This document shows, piece after piece, positions 1-7,760 of a stretch of 64,000 nucleotides of DNA. Within the stretch, counting starts at the first letter, position 1; every line of letters starts with the position of its first letter. The stretch lies in assembly GCF_902459525.1 (NCBI RefSeq), contig NZ_LR699166.1, forward strand, positions 2,120,501-2,184,500, in the 5' to 3' direction. Both the position numbers and the translations under genes were made by a program. The notes beneath the pieces were generated by a model. That model was not told the DNA's origin and did no database searches. It saw only the letters and a program-made list of their open reading frames with translations. Origin of the DNA: Sideroxydans sp. CL21 (lineage in GTDB: Bacteria > Pseudomonadota > Gammaproteobacteria > Burkholderiales > Gallionellaceae).

Positions 1-260
1 CGCTCTTCCTTGGTGGTAGTGCTGCGCATCTTGGCACGTTGCTGTTGACGCTCTTCGGGAGTCGATAACTCCCTGCCTGTTGTTTGCCGCGTGCGATCCT
101 GTATTTGTGTCCGATCTTGCGTCTTCGTCTGATCCCGTGTCTGATCCTTGACCTGATCTTGAGTCTGATCCCTGGTTTGCGTCTGATCGGCAGCCATGGC
201 AGCCATTCCAGACAACAAAGTAGCAACGGACAAGCTTAACAACATGACTTTCTTGTTCAT
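1..260 (-). CDS. Secreted Asp-Gln-Thr repeat protein, 3' end outside window
   Basis: An open frame starts at the ATG at 260-258 and runs off the left edge after 86 codons. It opens with a lysine pair and a hydrophobic stretch ending in AMA, a standard Sec signal peptide of about 22 residues, so the product is probably exported. The mature part is almost wholly polar: units such as DQTQ, RDQT, DQVK and DRTQ repeat about nine times, followed by a charged segment containing PEERQQQRAK. A GGAGGG ribosome site lies four bases before the ATG. No domain is recognisable and the function is unknown; a disordered or coiled periplasmic protein is the simplest reading. Confidence 0.7.
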   Translation of the reverse strand, partial: MNKKVMLLSLSVATLLSGMAAMAADQTQTRDQTQDQVKDQTRDQTKTQDRTQIQDRTRQTTGRELSTPEERQQQRAKMRSTTTKEE

Positions 261-493
261 AATGCCCTCCAACTGGATTTGGGATGGCCCGAAAAGTTCA
301 TTAAAGACTCATCTTCATACTCCCATACCATCCCGCTACGGAAGCACAGGAGGTATGCTACATCTGCAATTGAGCAATGTCAGTGATGCACGTCACATAA
401 GTCCCGGAAAAATACCCTGCTTCAAACCTGGCAAGGGCTTGATTCTTCCTGTTCTGTCTCAATATTGTCGAGTATTACAACCAGGAGATCGCC
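261..493. other. Divergent intergenic region
   Basis: This gap separates the minus-strand DQT-repeat gene from the plus-strand Memo gene and must hold both promoters. Apart from the two ribosome sites at its ends (GGAGGG at 265-270 on the minus strand and AGGAGA just before 494 on the plus strand) I see no convincing promoter, hairpin or RNA gene in it. Confidence 0.5.
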
Positions 494-1294
494 ATGCCTG
501 CCGTTCGTCCACCCGCTGTGGCCGGAATGTTCTACCCGGCCGATCCACGGCAACTCGCACATGATGTGCAGAAATTCCTGCGTGAGGCGCAGCCGCGAGC
601 CTTGAACCCCAAAGTTCTGGTCTGCCCGCACGCTGGTTACATCTATTCCGGCGCAATCGCTGCGAGTGCCTATGCTGTATTGCATGACATCGCACCGCAT
701 ATACGCCGCGTGGTACTACTGGGCCCTACCCACCGGATCGCAATAAATGGGTTGGCCTTGCCGAACGCCGAGGCATTCGATACACCGCTGGGGCGTATAT
801 CTCTGGATACCAAAGCGATGCGCATCATTGCGGATCTGCCTCAAGTGGTCGTCAACAATGAAGCGCACCGGCAGGAACACTCGCTGGAAGTGCAGTTGCC
901 ATTCCTGCAAAGCGTATTGAAGGATTTCACTTTGCTGCCGTTGGCGGTTGGCATGGCAACAGCAGAAGAAGTGGCTGAAGTGCTGGAAAAAGTATGGGGT
1001 GGAGAGGAAACATTGATCGTCATCAGCTCCGACCTGTCGCATTATCTGCCCTATGCTGCCGCACAATCCGTAGACAACAAAACCATCCGCGATATCCTTG
1101 CTCTGAGGCAGCCCGTCGCCCATGATCAAGCATGTGGTGCGACACCCATCAACGGACTGATTCTCTCCGCACGCAGGCACCGGCTAATCCCCCATCTGCT
1201 TGATCTGCGAAACTCTGGCGACACAGCCGGATCCAAGAACGAAGTAGTCGGGTATGCTTCCATCGCCTTCACTGAAGGAGAACAGAATGATTGA
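494..1294 (+). CDS. amrB: AmmeMemoRadiSam system protein B (Memo family)
   Basis: This 266-residue protein belongs to the Memo family, a single-domain fold related to LigB-type extradiol dioxygenases. The N-terminus carries the family signature AVAGMFYPADP. Candidate metal ligands are visible: His46 in VCPHAGYIYSG, His80 in LGPTHR, the EHSLEVQLPFL segment, SSDLSHY, and a late cysteine in QACGATPING. The human protein uses two histidines and a cysteine for its metal site. The reaction of bacterial Memo proteins is not established. The ATG at 494 follows AGGAGA at good spacing. The stop overlaps the start of the AMMECR1 gene by eight bases, so the triad is one transcription unit. Confidence 0.93.
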   Translation: MPAVRPPAVAGMFYPADPRQLAHDVQKFLREAQPRALNPKVLVCPHAGYIYSGAIAASAYAVLHDIAPHIRRVVLLGPTHRIAINGLALPNAEAFDTPLGRISLDTKAMRIIADLPQVVVNNEAHRQEHSLEVQLPFLQSVLKDFTLLPLAVGMATAEEVAEVLEKVWGGEETLIVISSDLSHYLPYAAAQSVDNKTIRDILALRQPVAHDQACGATPINGLILSARRHRLIPHLLDLRNSGDTAGSKNEVVGYASIAFTEGEQND

Positions 1295-1853
1295 TTCAAA
1301 CCGGGGGAGAGTACTTCTCGACCTCGCGCGCGGCGCCATCTCCGAGGCGCTGGGTGAAGCGAGTTCGCCAGTATCACAAGAACAATGGCTGAACGAGAAA
1401 GGCGCAACGTTCGTCACACTGACACAAAATGGCGAGTTGCGCGGCTGCATTGGCACGTTGCAGGCGCATCGCCCGCTGGGTGAGGATGTGCGCCAAAACG
1501 CACTCGCCGCGGCATTCCGAGACCCGCGTTTCAAACCTCTCGGTCGGGACGAGTTGCCGGTGACGCGATGCGAGGTTTCCCTGTTGTCAGCGGCCGAAAC
1601 GATGAAGTTCAGCGACGAGCATGATGTGCTGGCGCAACTGCGCCCGGGAATAGACGGTGTCATTTTCGAATATGGCTCTTATCGCAGCACTTTTCTACCG
1701 CAGGTCTGGGAACAGCTACCCGAGCCGCGCGATTTCATGGCACATCTCAAGCGCAAAGCCGGGTTACCTGACAATTTCTGGGCACCAGAAATCAAGCTGT
1801 CGCGTTACACCGTAAGCAAGTGGCGCGAGACTGATTTCACCGAGGCATGCTGA
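1287..1853 (+). CDS. amrA: AmmeMemoRadiSam system protein A (AMMECR1 family)
   Basis: This 188-residue protein is a bacterial AMMECR1 homologue. The hallmark RGCIGT motif is at about residues 52-57, followed by the conserved segment with NALAAAFRDPRF. I place the start at the ATG at 1287, preceded by GAAGGAG, rather than an earlier in-frame ATG at 1254 that would add 11 residues inside the Memo gene. It overlaps Memo by eight bases and ends one base before the radical SAM gene. AMMECR1 proteins have no settled biochemical role; their fixed grouping with Memo and a radical SAM enzyme in prokaryotes suggests one modification or metabolite pathway. Probably cytoplasmic, as no export signal is seen. 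Confidence 0.92.
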   Translation: MIDSNRGRVLLDLARGAISEALGEASSPVSQEQWLNEKGATFVTLTQNGELRGCIGTLQAHRPLGEDVRQNALAAAFRDPRFKPLGRDELPVTRCEVSLLSAAETMKFSDEHDVLAQLRPGIDGVIFEYGSYRSTFLPQVWEQLPEPRDFMAHLKRKAGLPDNFWAPEIKLSRYTVSKWRETDFTEAC

Positions 1854-1854
1854 A

Positions 1855-2949
1855 ATGGATGAACCTATCAGCATCTCCGAGCGGTATCCGGCCAGATATT
1901 GGCACAAGCTGGATGACGGACGCATACAGTGCGATCTGTGTCCGCGTGACTGCAAATTGCATGAAGGGCAGCGCGGCGCATGCTTCGTGCGGGGACGTAT
2001 TGATGACGCGATGGTGCTGACCACGTACGGTCGCAGCTCGGGATTTTGCGTCGATCCCATCGAGAAGAAACCGCTCAACCACTTCTACCCCGGCAGCAGC
2101 ATCCTTTCGTTCGGTACGGCCGGCTGCAACCTGGCCTGCAAATTCTGCCAGAATTGGGACATATCCAAGTCGCGCAGTTTCGATAAGCTCGCCGATCAGG
2201 CCACACCGGAAGCGATTGCACGCACCGCAGCCGAGCTGAAGTGCAAAAGCGTGGCATTCACCTACAACGATCCGGTGATCTTCGCCGAGTATGCGATGGA
2301 CGTGGCCGATGCCTGCCACGAACTTGGCGTCAAAGCCGTGGCAGTCACGGCTGGTTACATGCACGACCAACCGCGCAGCGAGTTCTACGCAAAGATGGAT
2401 GCCGCGAACGTGGATCTGAAAGCATTCACCGACGAATTTTATTTCAAACAAACCGGGGCTCATCTGCAGCCCGTGCTGGATACCCTGAAATATCTGTGCC
2501 GGGAAACCCCGGTATGGGTTGAACTGACGACGCTATTGATACCCGGTTACAACGACAGTGAGCATGAGATCGGCCGGATGAGCGAATGGATCGCGAAGGA
2601 ACTCGGAACGGATGTGCCGCTGCACTTCACCGCGTTTCATCCCGATTACAAGATGACCGATATCTCTCCCACGCCTTCCGGCAAACTGACACAGGCACGC
2701 CAGATTGCCCAAGCTGCCGGATTGCAGCATGTCTATACCGGCAATGTGCATGACCTGAGCGGCGGTACAACGCTCTGCCCCAACTGTCGGCAGCCGCTGA
2801 TCGTCCGCGACTGGCATCTCATTCGCGATTATGCCGTCAGTGAAAATGGGGCATGCCCGAATTGCGGCACAAAATTGGCAGGGCACTTCGGCAAATTCGA
2901 TGGACAGTTCGGCAGGCAGCGCATTCCGCTGGTGATACGCAACAATTAA
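1855..2949 (+). CDS. amrS: AmmeMemoRadiSam system radical SAM enzyme
   Basis: This 364-residue radical SAM enzyme carries the [4Fe-4S] triad CNLACKFC at residues 91-98 (C-x3-C-x2-C). An N-terminal cysteine group (CDLCPRDC near residue 26, another Cys near 43) and two C-terminal CPNC pairs around residues 305 and 335 look like extra metal or cluster sites typical of the AmrS/pyruvate-formate-lyase-activase-like group. It should cleave S-adenosylmethionine to start a radical reaction, but the substrate is unknown. The ATG follows the AMMECR1 stop by one base (TGAaATG), so translation is coupled. It is the last gene of the triad; the next gene is on the other strand. Confidence 0.93.
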   Translation: MDEPISISERYPARYWHKLDDGRIQCDLCPRDCKLHEGQRGACFVRGRIDDAMVLTTYGRSSGFCVDPIEKKPLNHFYPGSSILSFGTAGCNLACKFCQNWDISKSRSFDKLADQATPEAIARTAAELKCKSVAFTYNDPVIFAEYAMDVADACHELGVKAVAVTAGYMHDQPRSEFYAKMDAANVDLKAFTDEFYFKQTGAHLQPVLDTLKYLCRETPVWVELTTLLIPGYNDSEHEIGRMSEWIAKELGTDVPLHFTAFHPDYKMTDISPTPSGKLTQARQIAQAAGLQHVYTGNVHDLSGGTTLCPNCRQPLIVRDWHLIRDYAVSENGACPNCGTKLAGHFGKFDGQFGRQRIPLVIRNN

Positions 2950-2983
2950 AAGCGAGGGAACCTGAAGGATTTGGAGAACGCTT

Positions 2984-4462
2984 TTAGGCAGCTACTTTCC
3001 AGCCAGAGGCATTGAGTTCTTGATCGCGGTACCTTGCCGCAATTTCCTTGAACTCACCGATGACTGCCGCAAATGCATCGACCACATCAGGGTCAAAATG
3101 CTTCCACTTGCCCTCGACGATGACTTCCGCCACCTCATCGTGAACCATGGCGGATTTATACACGCGACGGCATGACATCGCGTCATAGACATCCGCCAGT
3201 GCCATCAAACGTGCCGGAATGGAAATATGCTCCTCGCGCAAAGCAAACGGGTAACCGCTTCCATCCCATTTTTCGTGATGCCCGATCGCGATCTGGCGGG
3301 CCGCTTTCAGGAATGTGCTATTGCGGACGTTCGTCAAGTTCTCGGCACCCGAGATCGCATTCCCGCCCAATGTGGTATGCGTCTTCATGATCTCGAATTC
3401 TTCCGGTGTCAGCTTGCCCGGCTTGTGAAGTATGCGATCCGGGATGCCAACCTTGCCGATATCATGCAAGGCGGCAATCTTGAAGAGCATCTCGATATTT
3501 TCATCGGTCAGAAAATATTTGAAGCGCGGATGGTCGCGCAACTGTATCGCCAAAGTACGAACATAATTTTGCGTGCGCAGGATATGGTTTCCCGTTTCGT
3601 TGTCCCTTGTTCCCGCCAGTGAAGTCAATGCCAGGATAGTCGTATCCTTGATCGCCACGATTTCGTCTGATCTCTGCCGAAGTTGAGCGGTCCGCTCATG
3701 CACCATCTGTTCCAGCCTCGATTCGTTATCGTGCAAAACGATATTGGTTCGTTCCAGTTGATTGCGGGCCTCTTCGGTTTCTGCCTTTTGCGCTGTCAGT
3801 TGCTGCAGCAATGAACTATTTTCAAAGCGTTGCTGCAACGAAAGCACGAATGTCTTGTTCAGGCTGCGTCCTTCCAGCACAACCACTGCCACATAGACGC
3901 TCAACATCAACGTCAGGATCCAGTGGATCGTGTCATTCTCAAATGACACACGCAGGATCAGCGGAATCATGATGCCAAGAAAATAGCCATATAGTGACGG
4001 CAGATGCACGGAGTTCATGGTAACCGCTCCCGCAACCAATCCCAGCATCACGCAGATCAGCAAGCTTTGATAAGCAATATCGGCGGGAAAGAAGACTACC
4101 GTCGCGGCTCCCCACAACATTCCTGCCGCAAGTGCGAAGATCGTGAAGTGAAGATGCCAATCCCTGCAATCCTGCAAGGTATTCAATTTATCCCGATGCG
4201 TAAACCACCTGATGAGTTCCACCGCATGCAAGGCATAAAGAATAGCAAGCCACGACAGCAGCAGTTGATGGGGTGCCTGACTCCAGAACAATATAACAAA
4301 TAGAAACTGTAAAATGATTTGGCTCAAGACGAGCCAGGGATAGACTGAAAGCCTTGTGCGGAGTTGCTCGGCACGCACACGCAGGTTTGCCTGATTTATG
4401 TGAAAAATAAAATCATCCAGACTGAACCAGGCTGCATGCCGACTGAGCAAGGACGTATTCAT
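2984..4462 (-). CDS. Membrane HD-GYP domain phosphodiesterase
   Basis: This 492-residue protein has about six hydrophobic helices in its first 250 residues, a short coiled linker (ARNQLERTN to ERTAQLRQR), then an HD-GYP domain. The domain shows the HD pair in ALHDIGKVGIPD near residue 330, and HHEKWDGSGYP, which contains the GYP motif. The expected activity is hydrolysis of cyclic di-GMP, with the membrane part as sensor. The ATG at 4462 follows GGGGAGA; an upstream in-frame ATG at 4546 would add 28 basic residues with no ribosome site. It is a clear paralogue of the protein at 59429-60790, with the same layout and similar N-terminal words (FHI, RAEQLR). A CTAGA repeat site lies about 90-120 bases upstream. 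Confidence 0.9.
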   Translation of the reverse strand: MNTSLLSRHAAWFSLDDFIFHINQANLRVRAEQLRTRLSVYPWLVLSQIILQFLFVILFWSQAPHQLLLSWLAILYALHAVELIRWFTHRDKLNTLQDCRDWHLHFTIFALAAGMLWGAATVVFFPADIAYQSLLICVMLGLVAGAVTMNSVHLPSLYGYFLGIMIPLILRVSFENDTIHWILTLMLSVYVAVVVLEGRSLNKTFVLSLQQRFENSSLLQQLTAQKAETEEARNQLERTNIVLHDNESRLEQMVHERTAQLRQRSDEIVAIKDTTILALTSLAGTRDNETGNHILRTQNYVRTLAIQLRDHPRFKYFLTDENIEMLFKIAALHDIGKVGIPDRILHKPGKLTPEEFEIMKTHTTLGGNAISGAENLTNVRNSTFLKAARQIAIGHHEKWDGSGYPFALREEHISIPARLMALADVYDAMSCRRVYKSAMVHDEVAEVIVEGKWKHFDPDVVDAFAAVIGEFKEIAARYRDQELNASGWKVAA

Positions 4463-4550
4463 CGCTTCTCCCCAATGCGGTCGATAAACGCTCAATGACC
4501 GAATGCGGATTTTGCGACGAAGTGGCAGCCCCCACAATATGCACAATTAC

Positions 4551-4579
4551 CTAGACCGGTATCTAGATACTGTCTAGAT
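4551..4579. promoter_or_regulatory. Three phased CTAGA repeats with a 12-bp palindrome
   Basis: CTAGA occurs at 4551-4555, 4563-4567 and 4574-4578, about one helical turn apart. The middle copy sits in the perfect palindrome GTATCTAGATAC (4559-4570), and the third copy repeats TCTAGATAC. The site lies in the 151-base gap between the ATP-grasp gene and the HD-GYP gene, both on the minus strand, so it is upstream of the HD-GYP start. CTAG is a rare tetranucleotide in most proteobacterial genomes, which makes three copies in 28 bases stand out. A regulator site is inferred; no known regulator is recognised. Confidence 0.45.
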
Positions 4580-4613
4580 ACTTTGCCTAATAACAACGCA
4601 AGGACCTTAACGA

Positions 4614-5858
4614 TCAGGTCACTTCGCGCACCAGCGCAAACCCGCCTCCCGGTGTGCGAAAGTTGGTGGTTTGCCCCTGGTAGAGACGCGCCACAACAAG
4701 CTGGATATTGCCGTCATACACATAACAACGCACGTCAAATTTGAGTAATTGCGACTCGGCGCCCTCCGCGCAAACTTTGCGTTCGTCCGGTTGCGCCATT
4801 CGTTGCGCCACATAATCGGACTGCATGATCTCCTCGAACACGCGTTTGGTGAGCTTGTCGCCGCGATATGCCCCCTTGCTGCCGTAACCGCTTACCGGCT
4901 TGAAAAACCATTGCTTGCGCTCGTTCCACCATTGGTCGGAGTCCTGCGCCTGAACCAGACGGGTCTGCGGAACACCCTGCAAAAGTGCCTCAATACCCGC
5001 TTGCGAGACGCCTGAGGAACGTAGCCATTCGCGGTCCGAAAGTTGTGTCAGTTTGCGCTTGTCCGCATACCGCCGGTAATGCGCCGGGTTCGGTGTCAAC
5101 ACCATCTGCTGTTCATCCCAGGCCGCACGGATATGCGGGAACTGATGCAGATCGAAATCGGTGAGACGGTTGTAGACCAGATCGATGCGCTGTTCATCGC
5201 AATACAAACCGTCCTCGCGCGCCTGGAGAGCTGAGGGATCGACGATATGCACCGCGTAACCCTCGCGCTCGAAGATCTTCTGCATCAGCAGGAATTCCGG
5301 GTAGAGATATTGGAACTCCGGCTGCTCGTCCACGATGGCAATTGTTTTAAGCGGGGCATCGCCGCGAACCAGTCGCCATTCGTTGCGAAACATGTCGATG
5401 AAAACCTGCTCCAGGCGATGCTCTGCCACCGCCGTGCCATACAGGAAGAGACCGTGCTGGCTTTCGATCAGCAATGCATTCAGGAATGCGCCTCCTGCAT
5501 TGGTATTGATTTCGATGAGGTGCACCCCCTGCTCGTTGAGATGGAAGTCGAAGCCGTAAAACACGCCCAGCGCCGATTTCGCTTCAGGCGCTCCGGCCAC
5601 CTCCTCCACAGCTGCGATGACGGCGCGCATCTGTTGCAACTGCAACTCACTGATAAATACCGGCGCGGCGGCAAACACATGCGGGCAGCGTTCCTTCACC
5701 AAACCACTCCAGTCTTCGCCCTGTGCATGTATCGCACGCTGCAGTGCCTCGTTATCCATGCCCGCCCAGTCGAAACATTCGCCGTTCAGATGCGCAATGA
5801 AGGCATGGTCCACGTCGAAGTGTTCTCTGGTCTCCTCAGGAGAATTGGAATCAACCAC
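4614..5858 (-). CDS. ATP-grasp domain protein of unknown function
   Basis: This 414-residue cytoplasmic protein reads as an ATP-grasp enzyme. An early segment, HLIEINTNAGGAFLN near residue 120, resembles the metal-binding Glu/Asn part of the fold, and a later segment, KPVSGYGSKGAYRG near residue 315, resembles the glycine-rich ATP loop. The order of these parts suggests a permuted or atypical member; I cannot name a substrate. The start is the GTG at 5858, preceded by AAGGAC at good spacing, and it overlaps the end of the chalcone-isomerase-like gene by eight bases. The two genes are therefore likely co-translated. An amide- or peptide-forming ligase is the family expectation, not something the sequence proves. 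Confidence 0.75.
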   Translation of the reverse strand: MVDSNSPEETREHFDVDHAFIAHLNGECFDWAGMDNEALQRAIHAQGEDWSGLVKERCPHVFAAAPVFISELQLQQMRAVIAAVEEVAGAPEAKSALGVFYGFDFHLNEQGVHLIEINTNAGGAFLNALLIESQHGLFLYGTAVAEHRLEQVFIDMFRNEWRLVRGDAPLKTIAIVDEQPEFQYLYPEFLLMQKIFEREGYAVHIVDPSALQAREDGLYCDEQRIDLVYNRLTDFDLHQFPHIRAAWDEQQMVLTPNPAHYRRYADKRKLTQLSDREWLRSSGVSQAGIEALLQGVPQTRLVQAQDSDQWWNERKQWFFKPVSGYGSKGAYRGDKLTKRVFEEIMQSDYVAQRMAQPDERKVCAEGAESQLLKFDVRCYVYDGNIQLVVARLYQGQTTNFRTPGGGFALVREVT

Positions 5859-6414
5859 CCAACAGTCCTTTCTTCAGATCATCCTGTACAGGATTGTTGC
5901 CGATCCAGATCGAGAGCAAGGCACGGTTGAATTCCGCTCCCGCAATCGTGCCGAACGACTTTCCGTTCACGCTGATCTGCGTGCCGCTACCGGGCGTATA
6001 GTCGAGCGTAATGACATCGCCCGGCTGCACCTCGTTCACCGCATCGAATATCTGTTTCATCTGCTTCATTTGCCCATCCATCGCTGCCAGTGCGGCGGGA
6101 GTCTGGTTCATCTCAATGGCTTCGCTGAATGCGCCATACAGCTTCTTGCTCCCCAGGTCGTGCAGCATATACAGCGCCATGCGGTGTATATGTTCGTCCG
6201 CGATGATCGCTTCTGCCGATGTCTGCTTTTGCGGCAGGTATAGCGCGCCGACGTATATCTTGAAAAAGAACTTGGTACGGATGCCCGCGCCGTTCAACTG
6301 CAAGCTCGCGTTCCCAACCTGCGTTTTGTCGGCCAGTTGCACACCAGCCACTTCGAGTGCACTAACGCTACAGCTCAGCAGCAAACCGCCGACCAGCAAT
6401 AATATTCTTCTCAT
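5851..6414 (-). CDS. Secreted chalcone-isomerase-like protein
   Basis: This 187-residue protein starts with a clear signal peptide ending in VSALE. The rest matches the bacterial chalcone-isomerase-like family: VQLADKTQVG near the start, then RTKFFFKIYVGALYLP, a central helix with MALYMLHDLGSKKL, and a late strand SVNGKSFGTI. Bacterial members are generally not flavonoid enzymes; they are periplasmic proteins thought to bind fatty acids or similar ligands, and activity here is unknown. It is the first gene of a two-gene unit with the ATP-grasp gene, overlapping it by eight bases. Confidence 0.85.
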   Translation of the reverse strand: MRRILLLVGGLLLSCSVSALEVAGVQLADKTQVGNASLQLNGAGIRTKFFFKIYVGALYLPQKQTSAEAIIADEHIHRMALYMLHDLGSKKLYGAFSEAIEMNQTPAALAAMDGQMKQMKQIFDAVNEVQPGDVITLDYTPGSGTQISVNGKSFGTIAGAEFNRALLSIWIGNNPVQDDLKKGLLGG

Positions 6415-6449
6415 TTTCCGCCTTTCATCTGGTTAAATGCCCAATAGAT

Positions 6450-6522
6450 CCGTTCGTGGTGAGCCTGTCGAACCATGAACGGATTTGTCCTGAAGCAGCA
6501 CTTCGACACGCTCAGTGCGAAC
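6450..6522. repeat. Dispersed intergenic repeat with inverted arms
   Basis: The gap between the thiolase gene and the chalcone-isomerase-like gene holds a hairpin, CCGTTCGTGG (6450-6459) against CCATGAACGG (6473-6482), with the loop containing GAGCCTGTCGAA. A second inverted part, CTTCGACACGCTCAGTGCGA, lies at 6501-6520. The words GAGC, GTCGAA and CTTCGAC-GCTCAG belong to a family common between genes in proteobacteria. The same family occurs inside cusA at about 24955-25100. On the minus strand it may also help end thiolase transcription. Confidence 0.6.
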
Positions 6523-6545
6523 AAACGATACAACCCCGCAATTCC

Positions 6546-7742
6546 TTATAGGGCCTCAAACACACCAGCCGCACCCATGCCCGTGCCGATGCACATCGTC
6601 ACCATGCCGTACTTCTGCTTGCGGCGGCGCAAGCCATGCATCAGCGTCGCTGTGCGGATCGCGCCGGTTGCACCCAACGGGTGGCCCAAAGCGATCGCTC
6701 CGCCCAACGGATTGACCTTGGCCGGGTCTAGCCCGAGATCATGGATCACCGCCAGCGATTGCGCCGCAAACGCTTCGTTGAGTTCGATCCAGCCGATATC
6801 GTTCAAGGTCAGGCCGACCTGCTTCAATGCACGCGGAATCGCTTCTTTCGGGCCGATGCCCATGATCTCCGGCGGCACGCCCGCCACGCTGAAGCCCAGG
6901 AACTTGCCAATAGGAGTGAGGTTGTAACGCTTCAACGCAGCCTCGGAGCACAGCAGCACGGCGCCAGCACCGTCCGACATTTGCGAGCTGTTGCCTGCCG
7001 TGACTGAGCCTTTCTGCATGAACACCGTCTTGAGCTTGCCCAGCGCTTCCAGCGAAGTATCGGCGCGCGGGCCTTCGTCCTGCGCCACGTCGCGTGTCTT
7101 GATCTTGATCTCGCGGGTATTCAGGTCCGGCACATTGTCGATGATGCGGTAAGGCGTGATCTCGTCCTCGAATTCGCCGTTGTTGATCGCAGCTATGGCG
7201 CGCAAATGGCTCTGCAAGGCAAATGCATCCTGCGCTTCACGACTTACCTTCCAGCGCTCCGCCACTTTTTCCGCCGTCAGGCCCATGCCGTAGGCGATGC
7301 CGACATGCTCGTTCTCGAAAATGGCCGGATTGAATGCCACCTTGTTGCCCATCATCGGCACCATGCTCATGCTCTCCACGCCTGCTGCCAGCATCACATC
7401 GGCCTCGCCCAGGCGGATGCGATCCGCCGCCAGCGCCACCGCCTGCACTCCGGAAGAGCAGAAGCGGTTCACCGTCATTCCCGGCACCGAATCCGGCAAG
7501 CCCGCCAGCAACAAGGCGATACGCGCCACGTTCATGCCCTGCTCCGCTTCCGGCATGGCACAGCCGACGATCACATCACCGATGCTGGCCGGGTCGAGCG
7601 ACGGTGCCTGTGCCAGCACGCTCTTCAGCACATGCGCCAGCAGGTCGTCGGGGCGGGTGTTGCGGAACATGCCGCGCGGTGCCTTACCGACCGGCGTGCG
7701 CGTGGCGGCAACGATGTAGGCTTCCTGTACTTGTTTGCTCAT
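6546..7742 (-). CDS. fadA: Acetyl-CoA C-acyltransferase (3-ketoacyl-CoA thiolase)
   Basis: This 398-residue thiolase catalyses the last step of beta-oxidation, splitting 3-ketoacyl-CoA with CoA. The active-site cysteine is in NRFCSSGVQAV near residue 90, the catalytic histidine in ALGHPLGATGA, and the second cysteine in MCIGTGMGAAG at the C-terminus. Length is normal for FadA. The ATG follows GGAGAAG. It lies about 3 kb downstream of the hydratase/dehydrogenase gene on the same strand, separated by an unrelated island, whereas such genes are usually adjacent. It therefore probably has its own promoter or depends on read-through. Confidence 0.93.
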   Translation of the reverse strand: MSKQVQEAYIVAATRTPVGKAPRGMFRNTRPDDLLAHVLKSVLAQAPSLDPASIGDVIVGCAMPEAEQGMNVARIALLLAGLPDSVPGMTVNRFCSSGVQAVALAADRIRLGEADVMLAAGVESMSMVPMMGNKVAFNPAIFENEHVGIAYGMGLTAEKVAERWKVSREAQDAFALQSHLRAIAAINNGEFEDEITPYRIIDNVPDLNTREIKIKTRDVAQDEGPRADTSLEALGKLKTVFMQKGSVTAGNSSQMSDGAGAVLLCSEAALKRYNLTPIGKFLGFSVAGVPPEIMGIGPKEAIPRALKQVGLTLNDIGWIELNEAFAAQSLAVIHDLGLDPAKVNPLGGAIALGHPLGATGAIRTATLMHGLRRRKQKYGMVTMCIGTGMGAAGVFEAL

Positions 7743-7760
7743 GATCTTCTCCGCAATGAA

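Noticed and set aside
2949-2986. AAAAGCG and CGCTTTT as a terminator between the AmrS and HD-GYP genes
   Set aside because: The loop is 24 bases and the stem is A/T-rich, so it is too weak to call.
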